Shown here piece by piece: positions 8,508 through 16,831 of a stretch of DNA of 64,000 bases. The stretch is from Pseudomonas laurylsulfativorans. GTDB taxonomy: Bacteria; Pseudomonadota; Gammaproteobacteria; Pseudomonadales; Pseudomonadaceae. The translations under genes were made by a program, and so were the position numbers. The notes under the pieces are model-generated. The model saw only the letters and a list, made by a program, of their open reading frames with translations, ran no database searches and had not been told where the DNA came from. Every line of letters begins with the position of its first letter. The first letter of the stretch is position 1. The stretch covers positions 186,001 through 250,000 of the forward strand of contig NZ_MUJK01000007.1 of assembly GCF_002906155.1 (NCBI RefSeq). The letters are read 5' to 3'.

Positions 8508-10395
8508 CACGGGCCGTGGCCTCCGCGCTAGTAGGGCTGGCGTATTCGGCTTTTAGGTGACCGTTCTGGTCGAGCAACCAGGCGTCCATGATCTGACGCA
8601 CCACTGGCGCGGCGACGCCGGAGCCGGACTCACCATTCTCGACCATCACCGACACCACGATCTGCGGATCGTCAGCCGGGGCGAAGCCCACGAACAAGGC
8701 GTGGTCGCGATGGCGTTCCTGAACCTTGGAGCGGTCGTACTTCTCGCCCTGCTTGATCGCGACCACCTGGGCCGTACCACTCTTGCCGGCGATGCGGTAC
8801 TGGGCACCGATCGCAGCCTTGCGTGCCGTACCGCGGGCGCCGTGCATCACCTGCTGCATGCCGTGGTTGACCTTGGTCCAGTCAGACGGATCACGCAGGA
8901 TGATGTCCGGCATCGGGTTCTGATCTACCGGTTTCTCGCCTTCGATGGTCTTGGCCAGGTGCGGACGATTCCAGATGCCTTTGTTGGCCACCAGCGCCGT
9001 GGCCTGGGCCAGTTGCAGGGGGGTCGACTGCATGTAGCCCTGACCGATCCCGAGAATCAGCGTTTCGCCCGGGAACCATGCCTGGCGGCGGGTCGCGCGC
9101 TTCCATTCGCGGGTCGGCATCAGACCCGGCGACTCCTCGAACATGTCCAGGGAAACCTTCTGACCGATACCGAATTTGGACAGGTACGACGACAACCGAT
9201 CGATCCCCAGCTTGTGGGCAAGGTCATAGAAGTACGTGTCGTTGGAACGCATGATCGCCGTGTCGAGGTCGACAAAACCATCGCCGGTGCGGTTCCAGTT
9301 GCGGTACTTGTGATCGTAGTTGGGCAGCATGTAGTAGCCAGGGTCGAACACCCGGGTCGAGGCAGTCACCACGCCCGAATCCAGACCGGCAATCGCCACA
9401 GCAGGCTTGATGGTCGAGCCCGGCGGGTACAGACCGCGCAGTACGCGGTTGAACAGCGGCCGGTCGATGGAGTCGCGCAGCTCGGAATAGGCCTTGGAGC
9501 TGATGCCGGTGACGAACAGGTTCGGATCGAAGCTCGGCTGACTGACCATCGCCAGCACCTCGCCGGTTTTCGGGTTCAGGGCCACCACCGCACCACGACG
9601 ACCGCCGAGCGCGGCTTCGGCGGCTTCCTGCAATTTGATGTCCAGACTCAGGACGATGTCTTTGCCGGAAACCGGTTCGGTGCGCTTGAGCACCCTCAAT
9701 ACACGGCCCCGAGCGTTGGTCTCGACCTCCTCGTAACCCACCTGACCATGCAGCTCCGGCTCATAGAAGCGCTCGATGCCGGTTTTGCCGATTTGATGGG
9801 TGCCGCTATAGCTGACCGGGTCCAGAGATTTGAGCTCTTTCTCGTTGATCCGCCCCATATAGCCCACCGAGTGCGCAAAATGCGCGCCCTGGGGGTAGTG
9901 ACGAACCAGTTGCGCGACCACTTCCACGCCCGGCAGGCGGAACTGGTTCACGGCGATCCGGGCGATCTGCTCCTCGGTCAGCTCAAACAGGATCGGCACC
10001 GGCTCGAACGGCCGACGCCCTTGGCGCATGCGCTTCTCGAAGATCACCCGGTCCTCGGGTGTCAATTCCAGCACTTCGACGATCACGTCGAGCACCTGCT
10101 GCCAGTCGCCTGATCGCTCGCGGGTCATGCTCAGGCTGAAACTCGGCCGGTTATCGGCAATCACCACGCCGTTGCGGTCGAAAATCAGGCCACGGGTCGG
10201 CGGAATCGGCTGCACATGGACGCGGTTGTTTTCCGACAGGGTCGAGTGGTACTCGTACTGGATCACCTGCAGGAAATACAGGCGCGCGATCAGCACGCCA
10301 ATCAGCGCCACCACTGCAATAGCCCCGAACACGACGCGGCCACGCACCAGACGGGCGTCTTTTTCGTGGTCCTTGATGCGGATCGGCTGGGACAT
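8500..10395 (-). CDS. mrdA: Penicillin-binding protein 2 (elongasome transpeptidase)
   Basis: This class B PBP cross-links side-wall murein together with RodA. It has one N-terminal membrane helix (VVFGAIAVVALIGVLIARLYF), a pedestal domain starting near NNRVHVQPIPPTRG, and the transpeptidase motifs STIK in PPGSTIKPA, SND in SNDTYFYDL and KSGT in GKSGTAQVV. The ATG at 10395 (MSQPIRIKDHEK) gives 631 residues; the frame opens further upstream inside rlmH without PBP2-like sequence. It lies 10 bases after the rlmH stop. Confidence 0.96.
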   Translation of the reverse strand: MSQPIRIKDHEKDARLVRGRVVFGAIAVVALIGVLIARLYFLQVIQYEYHSTLSENNRVHVQPIPPTRGLIFDRNGVVIADNRPSFSLSMTRERSGDWQQVLDVIVEVLELTPEDRVIFEKRMRQGRRPFEPVPILFELTEEQIARIAVNQFRLPGVEVVAQLVRHYPQGAHFAHSVGYMGRINEKELKSLDPVSYSGTHQIGKTGIERFYEPELHGQVGYEEVETNARGRVLRVLKRTEPVSGKDIVLSLDIKLQEAAEAALGGRRGAVVALNPKTGEVLAMVSQPSFDPNLFVTGISSKAYSELRDSIDRPLFNRVLRGLYPPGSTIKPAVAIAGLDSGVVTASTRVFDPGYYMLPNYDHKYRNWNRTGDGFVDLDTAIMRSNDTYFYDLAHKLGIDRLSSYLSKFGIGQKVSLDMFEESPGLMPTREWKRATRRQAWFPGETLILGIGQGYMQSTPLQLAQATALVANKGIWNRPHLAKTIEGEKPVDQNPMPDIILRDPSDWTKVNHGMQQVMHGARGTARKAAIGAQYRIAGKSGTAQVVAIKQGEKYDRSKVQERHRDHALFVGFAPADDPQIVVSVMVENGESGSGVAAPVVRQIMDAWLLDQNGHLKAEYASPTSAEATARDE

Positions 10396-10405
10396 GAGGG
10401 CAGAA

Positions 10406-10873
10406 CTACTTGTGGTAAGGGTGACCGGACAGCACGGTCCAGGCACGGTACAACTGTTCGCCGATCAGAATCCGCACCAGCGGGTGCGGCAAGGTCAGCG
10501 GCGACAACGACCAGCGCTGGTCAGCCCGGGCACAGACTTCCGGCGCCAGTCCTTCGGGGCCACCGACCATGAAGTTGACCGTGCGCGAATCCAGCCGCCA
10601 GCGATCGAGTTCGACCGCCAGTTGCTCGGTACTCCAGGGCTTGCCATGGACTTCGAGTGTGACAATCCGCTCGTTCGGCCCGACTTTTGCCAGCATGGCT
10701 TCGCCTTCCTGACGGATGAAACGAGCCACGTCGGCGTTCTTGCCACGGGTATTGAGCGGTATTTCCACCAGTTCCAGCGCCAGCTCGGACGGAAGACGCT
10801 TGGCATATTCATGCCAGCCTTCTTCCACCCATTTGGGCATGCGTGAACCGACGGCGATCAGTCGCAGTCGCAC
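10406..10873 (-). CDS. rlmH: 23S rRNA (pseudouridine-1915-N3)-methyltransferase RlmH
   Basis: RlmH is a SPOUT-fold methyltransferase that modifies pseudouridine 1915 of helix 69 in assembled 70S ribosomes. The full 155-residue protein is present. The SAM-binding knot includes FMVGGPEGL and LSPLTLPHPLVRILIGEQLYRA. Translation starts at a GTG (10873), because the conserved N-terminus MRLRLIAVGSRMP begins exactly there. It sits nine bases after rsfS, the usual order. Confidence 0.96.
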   Translation of the reverse strand: MRLRLIAVGSRMPKWVEEGWHEYAKRLPSELALELVEIPLNTRGKNADVARFIRQEGEAMLAKVGPNERIVTLEVHGKPWSTEQLAVELDRWRLDSRTVNFMVGGPEGLAPEVCARADQRWSLSPLTLPHPLVRILIGEQLYRAWTVLSGHPYHK

Positions 10874-10882
10874 AGCGGTCCC

Positions 10883-11377
10883 TTATTCCTGGTCTTTGTT
10901 GAGCTTGTTGAAGTGCTCGTGACCAACTTCAGGGCTGTGGTGTTTGCCATCGGCCGCACGGCTCTGCTCGGCACCTTTCCACAGGCGCTCCAGGTCGTAG
11001 AACTGACGGGCGTTGGAGGTCATCATGTGGACGATCACGTCGTCCATGTCCAGCAGCACCCAGTCGCTGTCGCCCTTGCCTTCCTCACCCAGCGGCTTGA
11101 TGCCCAGGGCTTTGACCGCTTCGCGCACCTTGTCCAGCATCGCGCCGATCTGGCGGTTGGAGGTACCGGTGGCGATGATCATGTAGTCAGTGATGCTCTG
11201 CTTGTCGCGAACATCGATTACCAGTACGTCCTGGGCCTTGACGTCTTCCAGGGCGGCTACGGCGATCTTGACCAGCTCATCACCTTTAGGTGGCTCGGCG
11301 GCGAGTACTTTTTCCGGCAGTGGGGCACTCTTGAATGTGCCTTTGCGTTTTACTTTGCTTTCGTTGTTGCTCGTCAT
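10883..11377 (-). CDS. rsfS: Ribosomal silencing factor RsfS
   Basis: RsfS binds ribosomal protein uL14 and blocks subunit joining when nutrients are low. The core (about residues 32-140) has ITDYMIIATGTSNRQ, WVLLDMDDVIVHMM and RQFYDLERLW. With the ATG at 11377 the protein has 164 residues. That is longer than the ~105-120 of many homologues, through a basic N-terminal stretch (SKVKRKGTFKSAPLPEK) and a charged tail. No good internal ATG exists before the core, so the extension is probably real. Confidence 0.93.
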   Translation of the reverse strand: MTSNNESKVKRKGTFKSAPLPEKVLAAEPPKGDELVKIAVAALEDVKAQDVLVIDVRDKQSITDYMIIATGTSNRQIGAMLDKVREAVKALGIKPLGEEGKGDSDWVLLDMDDVIVHMMTSNARQFYDLERLWKGAEQSRAADGKHHSPEVGHEHFNKLNKDQE

Positions 11378-11450
11378 ATAAAACTCGTTTTGCTCGTTTG
11401 TTCGGGCGCTTCAATACACGTTGTTGCCACGTGCCTTGAGGCACTCCTAT

Positions 11451-12140
11451 TCAGTTCGACGCACGGTAGAGCCCGTGCGCATCGATGTAGGCCAGGACCG
11501 CGTCGGGCACCAGGAAACGTACCGACTTACCGCTGGCCAGCAGTTGACGGATCTGGGTGGCGGATACCGCGAGCGGCGTCTGCCAGACGAATGCAATCTG
11601 TCCGCTCGGCCCGTTGAGGGCCAGCGGGTCGCTCACCGAGCGCGCTGCCAGCAGGTTGCGCAAGGCATCCGGCGGTTCGCTGTCGGCATCCGGGCGTTGC
11701 AACACCAGGATATGGCAATGCTGGAGCAACTCTTCCCAGCGGTGCCAAGTGGGCAGGCCGCAAAAAGCGTCCCAGCCCAAAAGCAGAAAAACCTGGTCGG
11801 ATACGGCCAGTTCGGCGCGCATCAGTTCCAGGGTATCAATGGTGTAGGACGGTTTGTCCCGCTGCAATTCGCGGGCGTCCACCACCAACGGCGCCACACC
11901 GGCCACCGCGCACTCGACCATCGCCAGACGGTCTTTTGCCGACACCTGCGGCTTGTCCCGATGAGGCGGCCTGGCACTGGGTGTCAGTCGCAGCTCATCG
12001 AGCGCCAATGTTTCGGCAACCTCCAGCGCACCGCGCAAATGGCCGATGTGCACCGGGTCGAACGTTCCGCCCAGCACACCAATCCGGCGAGGGACTGGCT
12101 CGCTGACGGTGACCGGGGCTGACAGGTCGAAGTCGCCCAA
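11451..12140 (-). CDS. nadD: Nicotinate-nucleotide adenylyltransferase
   Basis: NadD adenylates nicotinate mononucleotide, the penultimate step of NAD synthesis. The nucleotidyltransferase motif GGTFDPVHIGH and the distal VSATQIR motif are clear. The start is uncertain. A TTG at 12140 follows AGGAG by 10 bases, directly after the proA stop, and gives 229 residues. A GTG at 12176 inside proA would give 241 residues but lacks a ribosome site. No ATG precedes the conserved core (RRIGVLGG), so a non-ATG start seems unavoidable. Confidence 0.93.
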   Translation of the reverse strand: MGDFDLSAPVTVSEPVPRRIGVLGGTFDPVHIGHLRGALEVAETLALDELRLTPSARPPHRDKPQVSAKDRLAMVECAVAGVAPLVVDARELQRDKPSYTIDTLELMRAELAVSDQVFLLLGWDAFCGLPTWHRWEELLQHCHILVLQRPDADSEPPDALRNLLAARSVSDPLALNGPSGQIAFVWQTPLAVSATQIRQLLASGKSVRFLVPDAVLAYIDAHGLYRASN

Positions 12141-12141
12141 G

Positions 12142-13413
12142 TCAGGCCGGCTCCTGTCCGCGCAACTGCCCGTCACCGACCACGATGTACTTCTCGCAGG
12201 TCAGTCCTTCGAGGCCCACCGGGCCGCGGGCGTGCAGCTTATCAGTAGAAATGCCGATCTCGGCACCCAATCCGTATTCGAAACCATCGGCGAAGCATGT
12301 CGGGGTATTGATCATCACCGACGAGGAGTCGACTTCAGCCACGAAACGCCGGGTGTCGCCCTGGTGTTCGCTGACAATCGAATCCGTGTGATGGGAGCCG
12401 TAATGATTGATGTGCTCGATGGCCTGGCTCAGTCCGTCGACCACACGGATCGAAAGAATCGCCGCCAGGTACTCGGTGCTCCAGTCTTGCTCGGTGGCCG
12501 GCACGGCATCGATGATTGCCCGGGTACGCTCGCAACCGCGCAGCTCGACGCCTTTTTCGCGGAACTGGGCGGCCATCGACGGCAGGAATTCCTTGGCAAT
12601 GGTTTGATCGACCAGCAATGTTTCCATGGCACCGCAGATGCCATAACGGTAAGTCTTGGCGTTGAACGCGATGCGCTGCGCCTTGGCCAGGTCGGCGTGC
12701 TCACTCACATAAACGTGGCAAATGCCGTCCAGGTGCTTGATCACCGGTACGCGGGCATCACGACTGACGCGTTCGATCAGGCCACGGCCGCCGCGCGGCA
12801 CGATGACGTCGACGTATTCAGGCATGGTGATCAGCGCGCCGACGGCCGCGCGATCGGTGGTTTCGACCACTTGCACCACGGCGGCTGGCAGATCGGCCTC
12901 GGCCAGGCCGCGCTGGATGCAGGCGGAGATGGCACGATTGGAGTGAATGGCTTCGGAACCGCCACGCAGGATGGTCGCGTTACCGGACTTCAGGCACAGG
13001 CTCGCGGCATCGATGGTCACGTTTGGCCGCGACTCGTAGATGATTCCGATCACGCCCAGCGGCACCCGCATCTTGCCGACCTGAATACCGGACGGACGGA
13101 AACTCATGTCACGGATCGCCCCGACCGGGTCCGGCAGGGCCGCCACCTGACGCAGGCCGACGATCATGCCGTCGATACGCGCCGGAGTCAGTGCCAGGCG
13201 CTCAAGCAGGGCAGGCTCAAGACCATTGGCGCGCCCGGCGGCCAAGTCCAGTTCATTGGCCGCCGCCAGCTCGGCGCGGGCAGCGTCCAGCGCATTGGCG
13301 GCGGCCTGCAGGGCGCGGTTTTTCTGCGCGGTGCTGGCGCGGCCGATTACGCGGGAAGCTTCACGGGCAGCGCGACCCAAGCGGGTCATGTAGTCAAGAA
13401 CGGACTCAGTCAT
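12142..13413 (-). CDS. proA: Glutamate-5-semialdehyde dehydrogenase (gamma-glutamyl phosphate reductase)
   Basis: ProA reduces gamma-glutamyl phosphate to glutamate semialdehyde in proline synthesis. It has 423 residues and the aldehyde-dehydrogenase fold. The catalytic Cys is in YRYGICGAMETLLV, with SLCLKSGNATILRGG for NADP binding and VDVIVPRGGRGLIERV following. The ATG at 13413 begins MTESVLDYMTRLG, the conserved pseudomonad N-terminus. It is the first gene of the minus-strand run towards dacC. The 189 bases before it hold no gene and face the divergent mpg. Confidence 0.97.
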   Translation of the reverse strand: MTESVLDYMTRLGRAAREASRVIGRASTAQKNRALQAAANALDAARAELAAANELDLAAGRANGLEPALLERLALTPARIDGMIVGLRQVAALPDPVGAIRDMSFRPSGIQVGKMRVPLGVIGIIYESRPNVTIDAASLCLKSGNATILRGGSEAIHSNRAISACIQRGLAEADLPAAVVQVVETTDRAAVGALITMPEYVDVIVPRGGRGLIERVSRDARVPVIKHLDGICHVYVSEHADLAKAQRIAFNAKTYRYGICGAMETLLVDQTIAKEFLPSMAAQFREKGVELRGCERTRAIIDAVPATEQDWSTEYLAAILSIRVVDGLSQAIEHINHYGSHHTDSIVSEHQGDTRRFVAEVDSSSVMINTPTCFADGFEYGLGAEIGISTDKLHARGPVGLEGLTCEKYIVVGDGQLRGQEPA

Positions 13414-13602
13414 GGTCTGGAGTGGTCTTTGATAAGGTCTTGGTAAAGAGTAAAGCGGCAGATTATAGCTGTCGCGTCCCGGGACTAACAGCGGTGACGG
13501 GCGGATGGTCGAAATGGAGGGGTATTTACCGACGTTCAGCCGGGATTAAGCTGCAAATTGTTATCATCACGACTCATTCAGCCCTGATAAACGCCGATCA
13601 TC

Positions 13603-14301
13603 ATGTCCAACCTGACTGCTCGAGCGTCCGCTGTGAGCCTGCCCACGGGTCTCCCGGACGATTTTTTCGACCGCGACGCGCAAATTCTGGCCCGGGAATT
13701 ACTGGGAAAAGTCATCCGTCATCGAGTTGGCGACCTGTGGCTCAGCGCCCGGATCATCGAGACCGAAGCCTATTACTGCGCAGAAAAAGGCAGCCATGCG
13801 TCCCTGGGCTACACAGAAAAGCGTAAGGCTTTGTTTCTGGATGGCGGCCACATCTATATGTATTACGCCCGGGGTGGCGATTCCCTTAATTTCAGCGCCC
13901 AAGGGCCTGGTAACGCCGTACTGATCAAATCTGCGTACCCGTGGGTCGATGAATTGAGCGGACCGGCCAGCCTGGCACAGATGCTTTTGAACAATCCCGA
14001 CGCCCAGGGCCACCCTCGCCCATCACAAAGACTCTGCGCCGGACAAACCCTGCTGTGCAAGGCGCTGGGCCTGAAAGTACCGGTATGGGACGCCAAGCGC
14101 TTCGATCATGAGGTGCTGCTGGTAGAACACGTCGGCCAGACGCCCACCCACATCATCCAGACCACGCGCCTGGGCATCCCCCACGGGCGCGATGAACACC
14201 TGATGTACCGCTTTGTCGATGCTGCCTATGCGGCTTATTGCACGCGCAACCCGCTACGACGGGGCCAGGTCGAAGGTCGTGATTATTTTGTGCTGCCCTG
14301 A
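13603..14301 (+). CDS. mpg: DNA-3-methyladenine glycosylase (AAG/MPG family)
   Basis: This 232-residue protein is an alkyl-adenine DNA glycosylase of the MPG type, which removes 3-methyladenine, hypoxanthine and related bases. The water-activating Glu is in ARIIETEAYY. The intercalating-loop region corresponds to HIYMYYARGGDSLNFSAQG, and GPASLAQ/RLCAGQTLLCKALG are family blocks. The protein is cytosolic. The ATG at 13603 is the first in frame. It is transcribed away from proA. Confidence 0.93.
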   Translation: MSNLTARASAVSLPTGLPDDFFDRDAQILARELLGKVIRHRVGDLWLSARIIETEAYYCAEKGSHASLGYTEKRKALFLDGGHIYMYYARGGDSLNFSAQGPGNAVLIKSAYPWVDELSGPASLAQMLLNNPDAQGHPRPSQRLCAGQTLLCKALGLKVPVWDAKRFDHEVLLVEHVGQTPTHIIQTTRLGIPHGRDEHLMYRFVDAAYAAYCTRNPLRRGQVEGRDYFVLP

Positions 14302-14331
14302 AATTGACTGAGACTTGATGCAAACAGAAAT

Positions 14332-14367
14332 CCCCTGTGGGTGCAGACTTGCCCGCTCCCACAGGGG
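14332..14367. repeat. Short REP-type hairpin after mpg
   Basis: The arms cccctgtggg (14332-14341) and cccacagggg (14358-14367) are complementary around 16 bases containing gcccgctc, a shortened relative of the family 1 REP core. It may double as the mpg transcript end, but no T-run follows. Confidence 0.6.
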
Positions 14368-14433
14368 TCAGTGGCGCATTCAAAGTTGCACTTATCCCCT
14401 GGAAGCAATTGAACATTAGATGGAGTGGTTTTT

Positions 14434-15750
14434 ATGGGCCAATGGCTCGATAGCGTGACCGGCTGGTTGACGGTCAACCCGCAATGGCTGGCGGCGGCAA
14501 TATTTCTGGTGGCTTTTGTCGAATGCCTGGCGATTGCCGGCCTGATCGTCCCCGGCACGGTTTTGCTGTTTACCGTTGCGGTACTGGCCGGCAGCGGTGC
14601 GTTGCCGCTCAGTGAAACCTTGCTGCTGGGCTTCCTCGCCGGTGTGTTGGGCGACGTGGTTTCGTATTTCCTTGGACGGCACTTTCATCAGAACATCCGG
14701 CGCCTGCCCGGTTTGCGCCATCACCCGGAATGGATTGCCGGGGCCGAGGCCTATTTCCAGCGTTATGGCATCGCCAGCCTGCTGGTCGGGCGATTTATCG
14801 GGCCATTGCGGCCGATGCTGCCGATGGTCGCTGGCATGTGCGACATGCCTTTCCCACGGTTCATCGCGGTCAGTCTGCTGGCCGGTGCGGGGTGGTCGGT
14901 GGCCTACCTGTTGCCCGGCTGGGCTACCGGCGCGGCGATTCGCTTGCCGCTACCCGAAGGCTTCTGGCTTGAGGCAGGAATCGTTGCCGGCAGTATTGCC
15001 GTGATGGTCGGACTGAGCGCCACCAGTAGCCTGCGCCAGCATCGCCGGGCTACATCGATAATCGCCGGCATGAGCTTTCTCCTTCTGGCGGGGTTGTTCA
15101 TCGGCTATCCGTACCTGAGCGCCCTTGATCAAGGTTTGATGACCCTGGTCCAGGAACATCGCAGCCCGATGCTCGATGAGGTGGCGGTGGTCTTCACGCT
15201 GATCGGCGAATTCCGCAACATGCTGTTGTTCAGCACACTACTGACCGGTTTGCTGCTGCTGATGCGTCAATGGCGCCCGGCGATTTTCGCCGCAAGCACA
15301 CTGCTCTTCACCGCATTGGCGAACACCGCGACCAAACAGTTCTTTGCCCGCGTGCGCCCCGAAGTGCTGAGCGATCCGCTGACCAGCTACAGCATGCCTA
15401 GCGGCCACGCGTCGGGTTCTTTTGCACTGTTCCTGACCCTCGCCGTACTGGCGGGCCGCGGACAGCCGCCGCGGATGCGTCTGACCTGGCTATTGGTGGG
15501 CTGCCTGCCAGCGATGGCTATTGCGCTATCGCGGGTATACCTCGGCGCGCATTGGCCGACCGATGTCATGGCCGGCGCGATGCTGGCGGCCTGTGTCTGT
15601 GCGGCCAGCCTGTGGCTAATCCAGCGCAAGGAACCGCTCAACGCCTTGCCACCCAGGGTCTGGTGGCTGGTGTTGCCGGCGTTGCTGGCATTGTTCGGTT
15701 TCTTTGTGTTGCGCCATTTGCCGCATACGATGTTGCGGTATGCGTATTAA
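14434..15750 (+). CDS. DedA family / PAP2 phosphatase fusion membrane protein
   Basis: Two membrane domains are fused in 438 residues. The first ~200 residues are DedA/VTT-like, with GLIVPGTVLLF, FLGRHFHQ and YGIASLLVGRFIGPLRPMLPMVAG. The second half is a PAP2-type lipid phosphatase with the three signature motifs KQFFARVRP, PSGHAS and SRVYLGAHWPTDVM. The likely job is dephosphorylating undecaprenyl pyrophosphate or another lipid phosphate, possibly with DedA-type lipid transport; the substrate is inferred. The ATG at 14434 follows GGAG; a GTG three codons earlier is less likely. A decayed copy of its 3' end lies just downstream. Confidence 0.9.
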   Translation: MGQWLDSVTGWLTVNPQWLAAAIFLVAFVECLAIAGLIVPGTVLLFTVAVLAGSGALPLSETLLLGFLAGVLGDVVSYFLGRHFHQNIRRLPGLRHHPEWIAGAEAYFQRYGIASLLVGRFIGPLRPMLPMVAGMCDMPFPRFIAVSLLAGAGWSVAYLLPGWATGAAIRLPLPEGFWLEAGIVAGSIAVMVGLSATSSLRQHRRATSIIAGMSFLLLAGLFIGYPYLSALDQGLMTLVQEHRSPMLDEVAVVFTLIGEFRNMLLFSTLLTGLLLLMRQWRPAIFAASTLLFTALANTATKQFFARVRPEVLSDPLTSYSMPSGHASGSFALFLTLAVLAGRGQPPRMRLTWLLVGCLPAMAIALSRVYLGAHWPTDVMAGAMLAACVCAASLWLIQRKEPLNALPPRVWWLVLPALLALFGFFVLRHLPHTMLRYAY

Positions 15751-15774
15751 AGATTAAAAGGTCGCAGCGCTCGG

Positions 15775-15875
15775 CGGCAAGGAACCGCCCAACGCCCTGC
15801 CGCCAAAAGTCTGGTGGCTGGTGTTGCCGGCGCTCGTGGAATTGTTTGGGGTCTTGGTGTTGCGGTAGGCGTATC
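15775..15875 (+). repeat. Diverged partial copy of the 3' end of the DedA-PAP2 gene
   Basis: These bases resemble the gene end at 15625-15747, offset by 151 bases. Read from 15779 they encode KEPPNALPPKVWWLVLPAL and then VELFGVLVLR before a stop; the gene itself encodes KEPLNALPPRVWWLVLPAL and then LALFGFFVLR. The copy has no start codon and lies in another frame, so it is a remnant and not an extension. It lacks about 20 bases near the end. Confidence 0.8.
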
Positions 15876-15906
15876 TGGTGAGTGGTTGCACATTGATTCG
15901 CCCCAC

Positions 15907-15934
15907 AAAAGCCCCCGACTCATCAGTCGAGGGC
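15907..15934 (-). terminator. Rho-independent terminator for the 55-residue gene
   Basis: The arms gcccccgact (15911-15920) and agtcgagggc (15925-15934) pair with one mismatch. On the minus strand the hairpin is followed by TTTT, 16 bases past the stop of the small gene at 15950. Confidence 0.7.
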
Positions 15935-15949
15935 TTCAGTCTCAGGGAC

Positions 15950-16117
15950 TTAGTGGGAGCTCCACTGACGCTTACGCATTTCCACAATCAATGCATCAGC
16001 CAACTGGCAGGCAATTTCAGCGGTGCCTTCAAAAGAACTATTAAGACTGGCATGTTTCAGCAGGTAGCCTGCCGCAGCGGCTTCCCAGGCAGAGCGTTCG
16101 TGTAAATAGATAGTCAT
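15950..16117 (-). CDS. Small uncharacterised protein (55 residues)
   Basis: I do not recognise a named family. The ATG at 16117 (MTIYLHERSAWEAA) follows AGAAGGA by about nine bases, a good ribosome site, and an intrinsic terminator follows the stop, so this looks like a real monocistronic gene. The protein is soluble and probably helical: an Ala-rich first half (EAAAAGYLLKHASL) and a second helix (TAEIACQLADALIVEMRKRQW). It has no signal peptide or Cys pair. The frame stays open back to 16165 but without a ribosome site. Confidence 0.65.
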   Translation of the reverse strand: MTIYLHERSAWEAAAAGYLLKHASLNSSFEGTAEIACQLADALIVEMRKRQWSSH

Positions 16118-16230
16118 TGCGTTAAATCCTTCTAATGAATTCGCCCACGTCATGTGGACGGCCACAAATTAAATAATCCACAGATTCTCAGCAATGCTGG
16201 CAAACCAGCCGATGTTTTGCCGAATGCTGC

Positions 16231-16821
16231 TCAGGCAAACAACTCTCCCTGCAACTCATCCAACAACGCCTGGATCGCATCCAGTCGTTGTTGCGGATCA
16301 TCAAGTTGAAGCAAGTCGATCTTGTCTACTTCGGCAAAAGGCAGCAGGTACGCCAACTGATTGGCCAGCGATTGTTGCCCGGTCGCCTCAGTGCCCATGT
16401 TCAACGCTTCGACCATCGGGTGCTCCGCCAAGGCCTTGAGCAATGCCACCAGGTCGGCATCCTCATCCTGCAGTGGCTGTTCCGGTTCGTCTTCCAGCCA
16501 CTCGACCTCGGCGACAGTCAACTGATCGCGCTGGACTTGCGTTCGTAATACATGGAAACGCCGCCCGCCCTGAACCCGAATCCCCAGCAGACCGTTGTCC
16601 TGTTGCTTGAAATCGGTGATCAGCGCTTCACAGCCCACCAGCGCGTAGCCGGCCGGAGCGATCCCGACCTCTTCACCCTCGAGGATGCATACCACGCCGA
16701 AACCACCGCCCTGCTTCATGCAGCGGCCGATCATGTCCAGATAGCGCGCTTCGAAGATCTGCAAGTCGAGGATGCAACCTGGGAACAGCACTGTGTTCAA
16801 CGGAAAAAGCGGCAGACTCAT
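16231..16821 (-). CDS. LON peptidase substrate-binding (LonN) domain protein
   Basis: This 196-residue protein consists of the N-terminal domain of Lon protease without ATPase or peptidase parts. Typical elements are LPLFPLNTVLFPGC, IFEARYLDMIGRC, FGVVCILEGEEVG and GIRVQGGRRFHV. Stand-alone LonN proteins are common in proteobacteria and their role is unknown; protein binding is inferred from the fold. The ATG at 16821 is preferred to the one at 16827 because AAGGA then lies seven bases upstream. It follows lrgB by 10 bases and may be cotranscribed with lrgAB. Confidence 0.9.
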   Translation of the reverse strand: MSLPLFPLNTVLFPGCILDLQIFEARYLDMIGRCMKQGGGFGVVCILEGEEVGIAPAGYALVGCEALITDFKQQDNGLLGIRVQGGRRFHVLRTQVQRDQLTVAEVEWLEDEPEQPLQDEDADLVALLKALAEHPMVEALNMGTEATGQQSLANQLAYLLPFAEVDKIDLLQLDDPQQRLDAIQALLDELQGELFA

Positions 16822-16831
16822 AGACATTTCC

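Noticed and set aside
8557..10113. 518-codon open frame antisense to mrdA
   Set aside because: Same explanation; mrdA has all PBP2 motifs and the antisense product has His/Arg/Gln-rich shadow composition.
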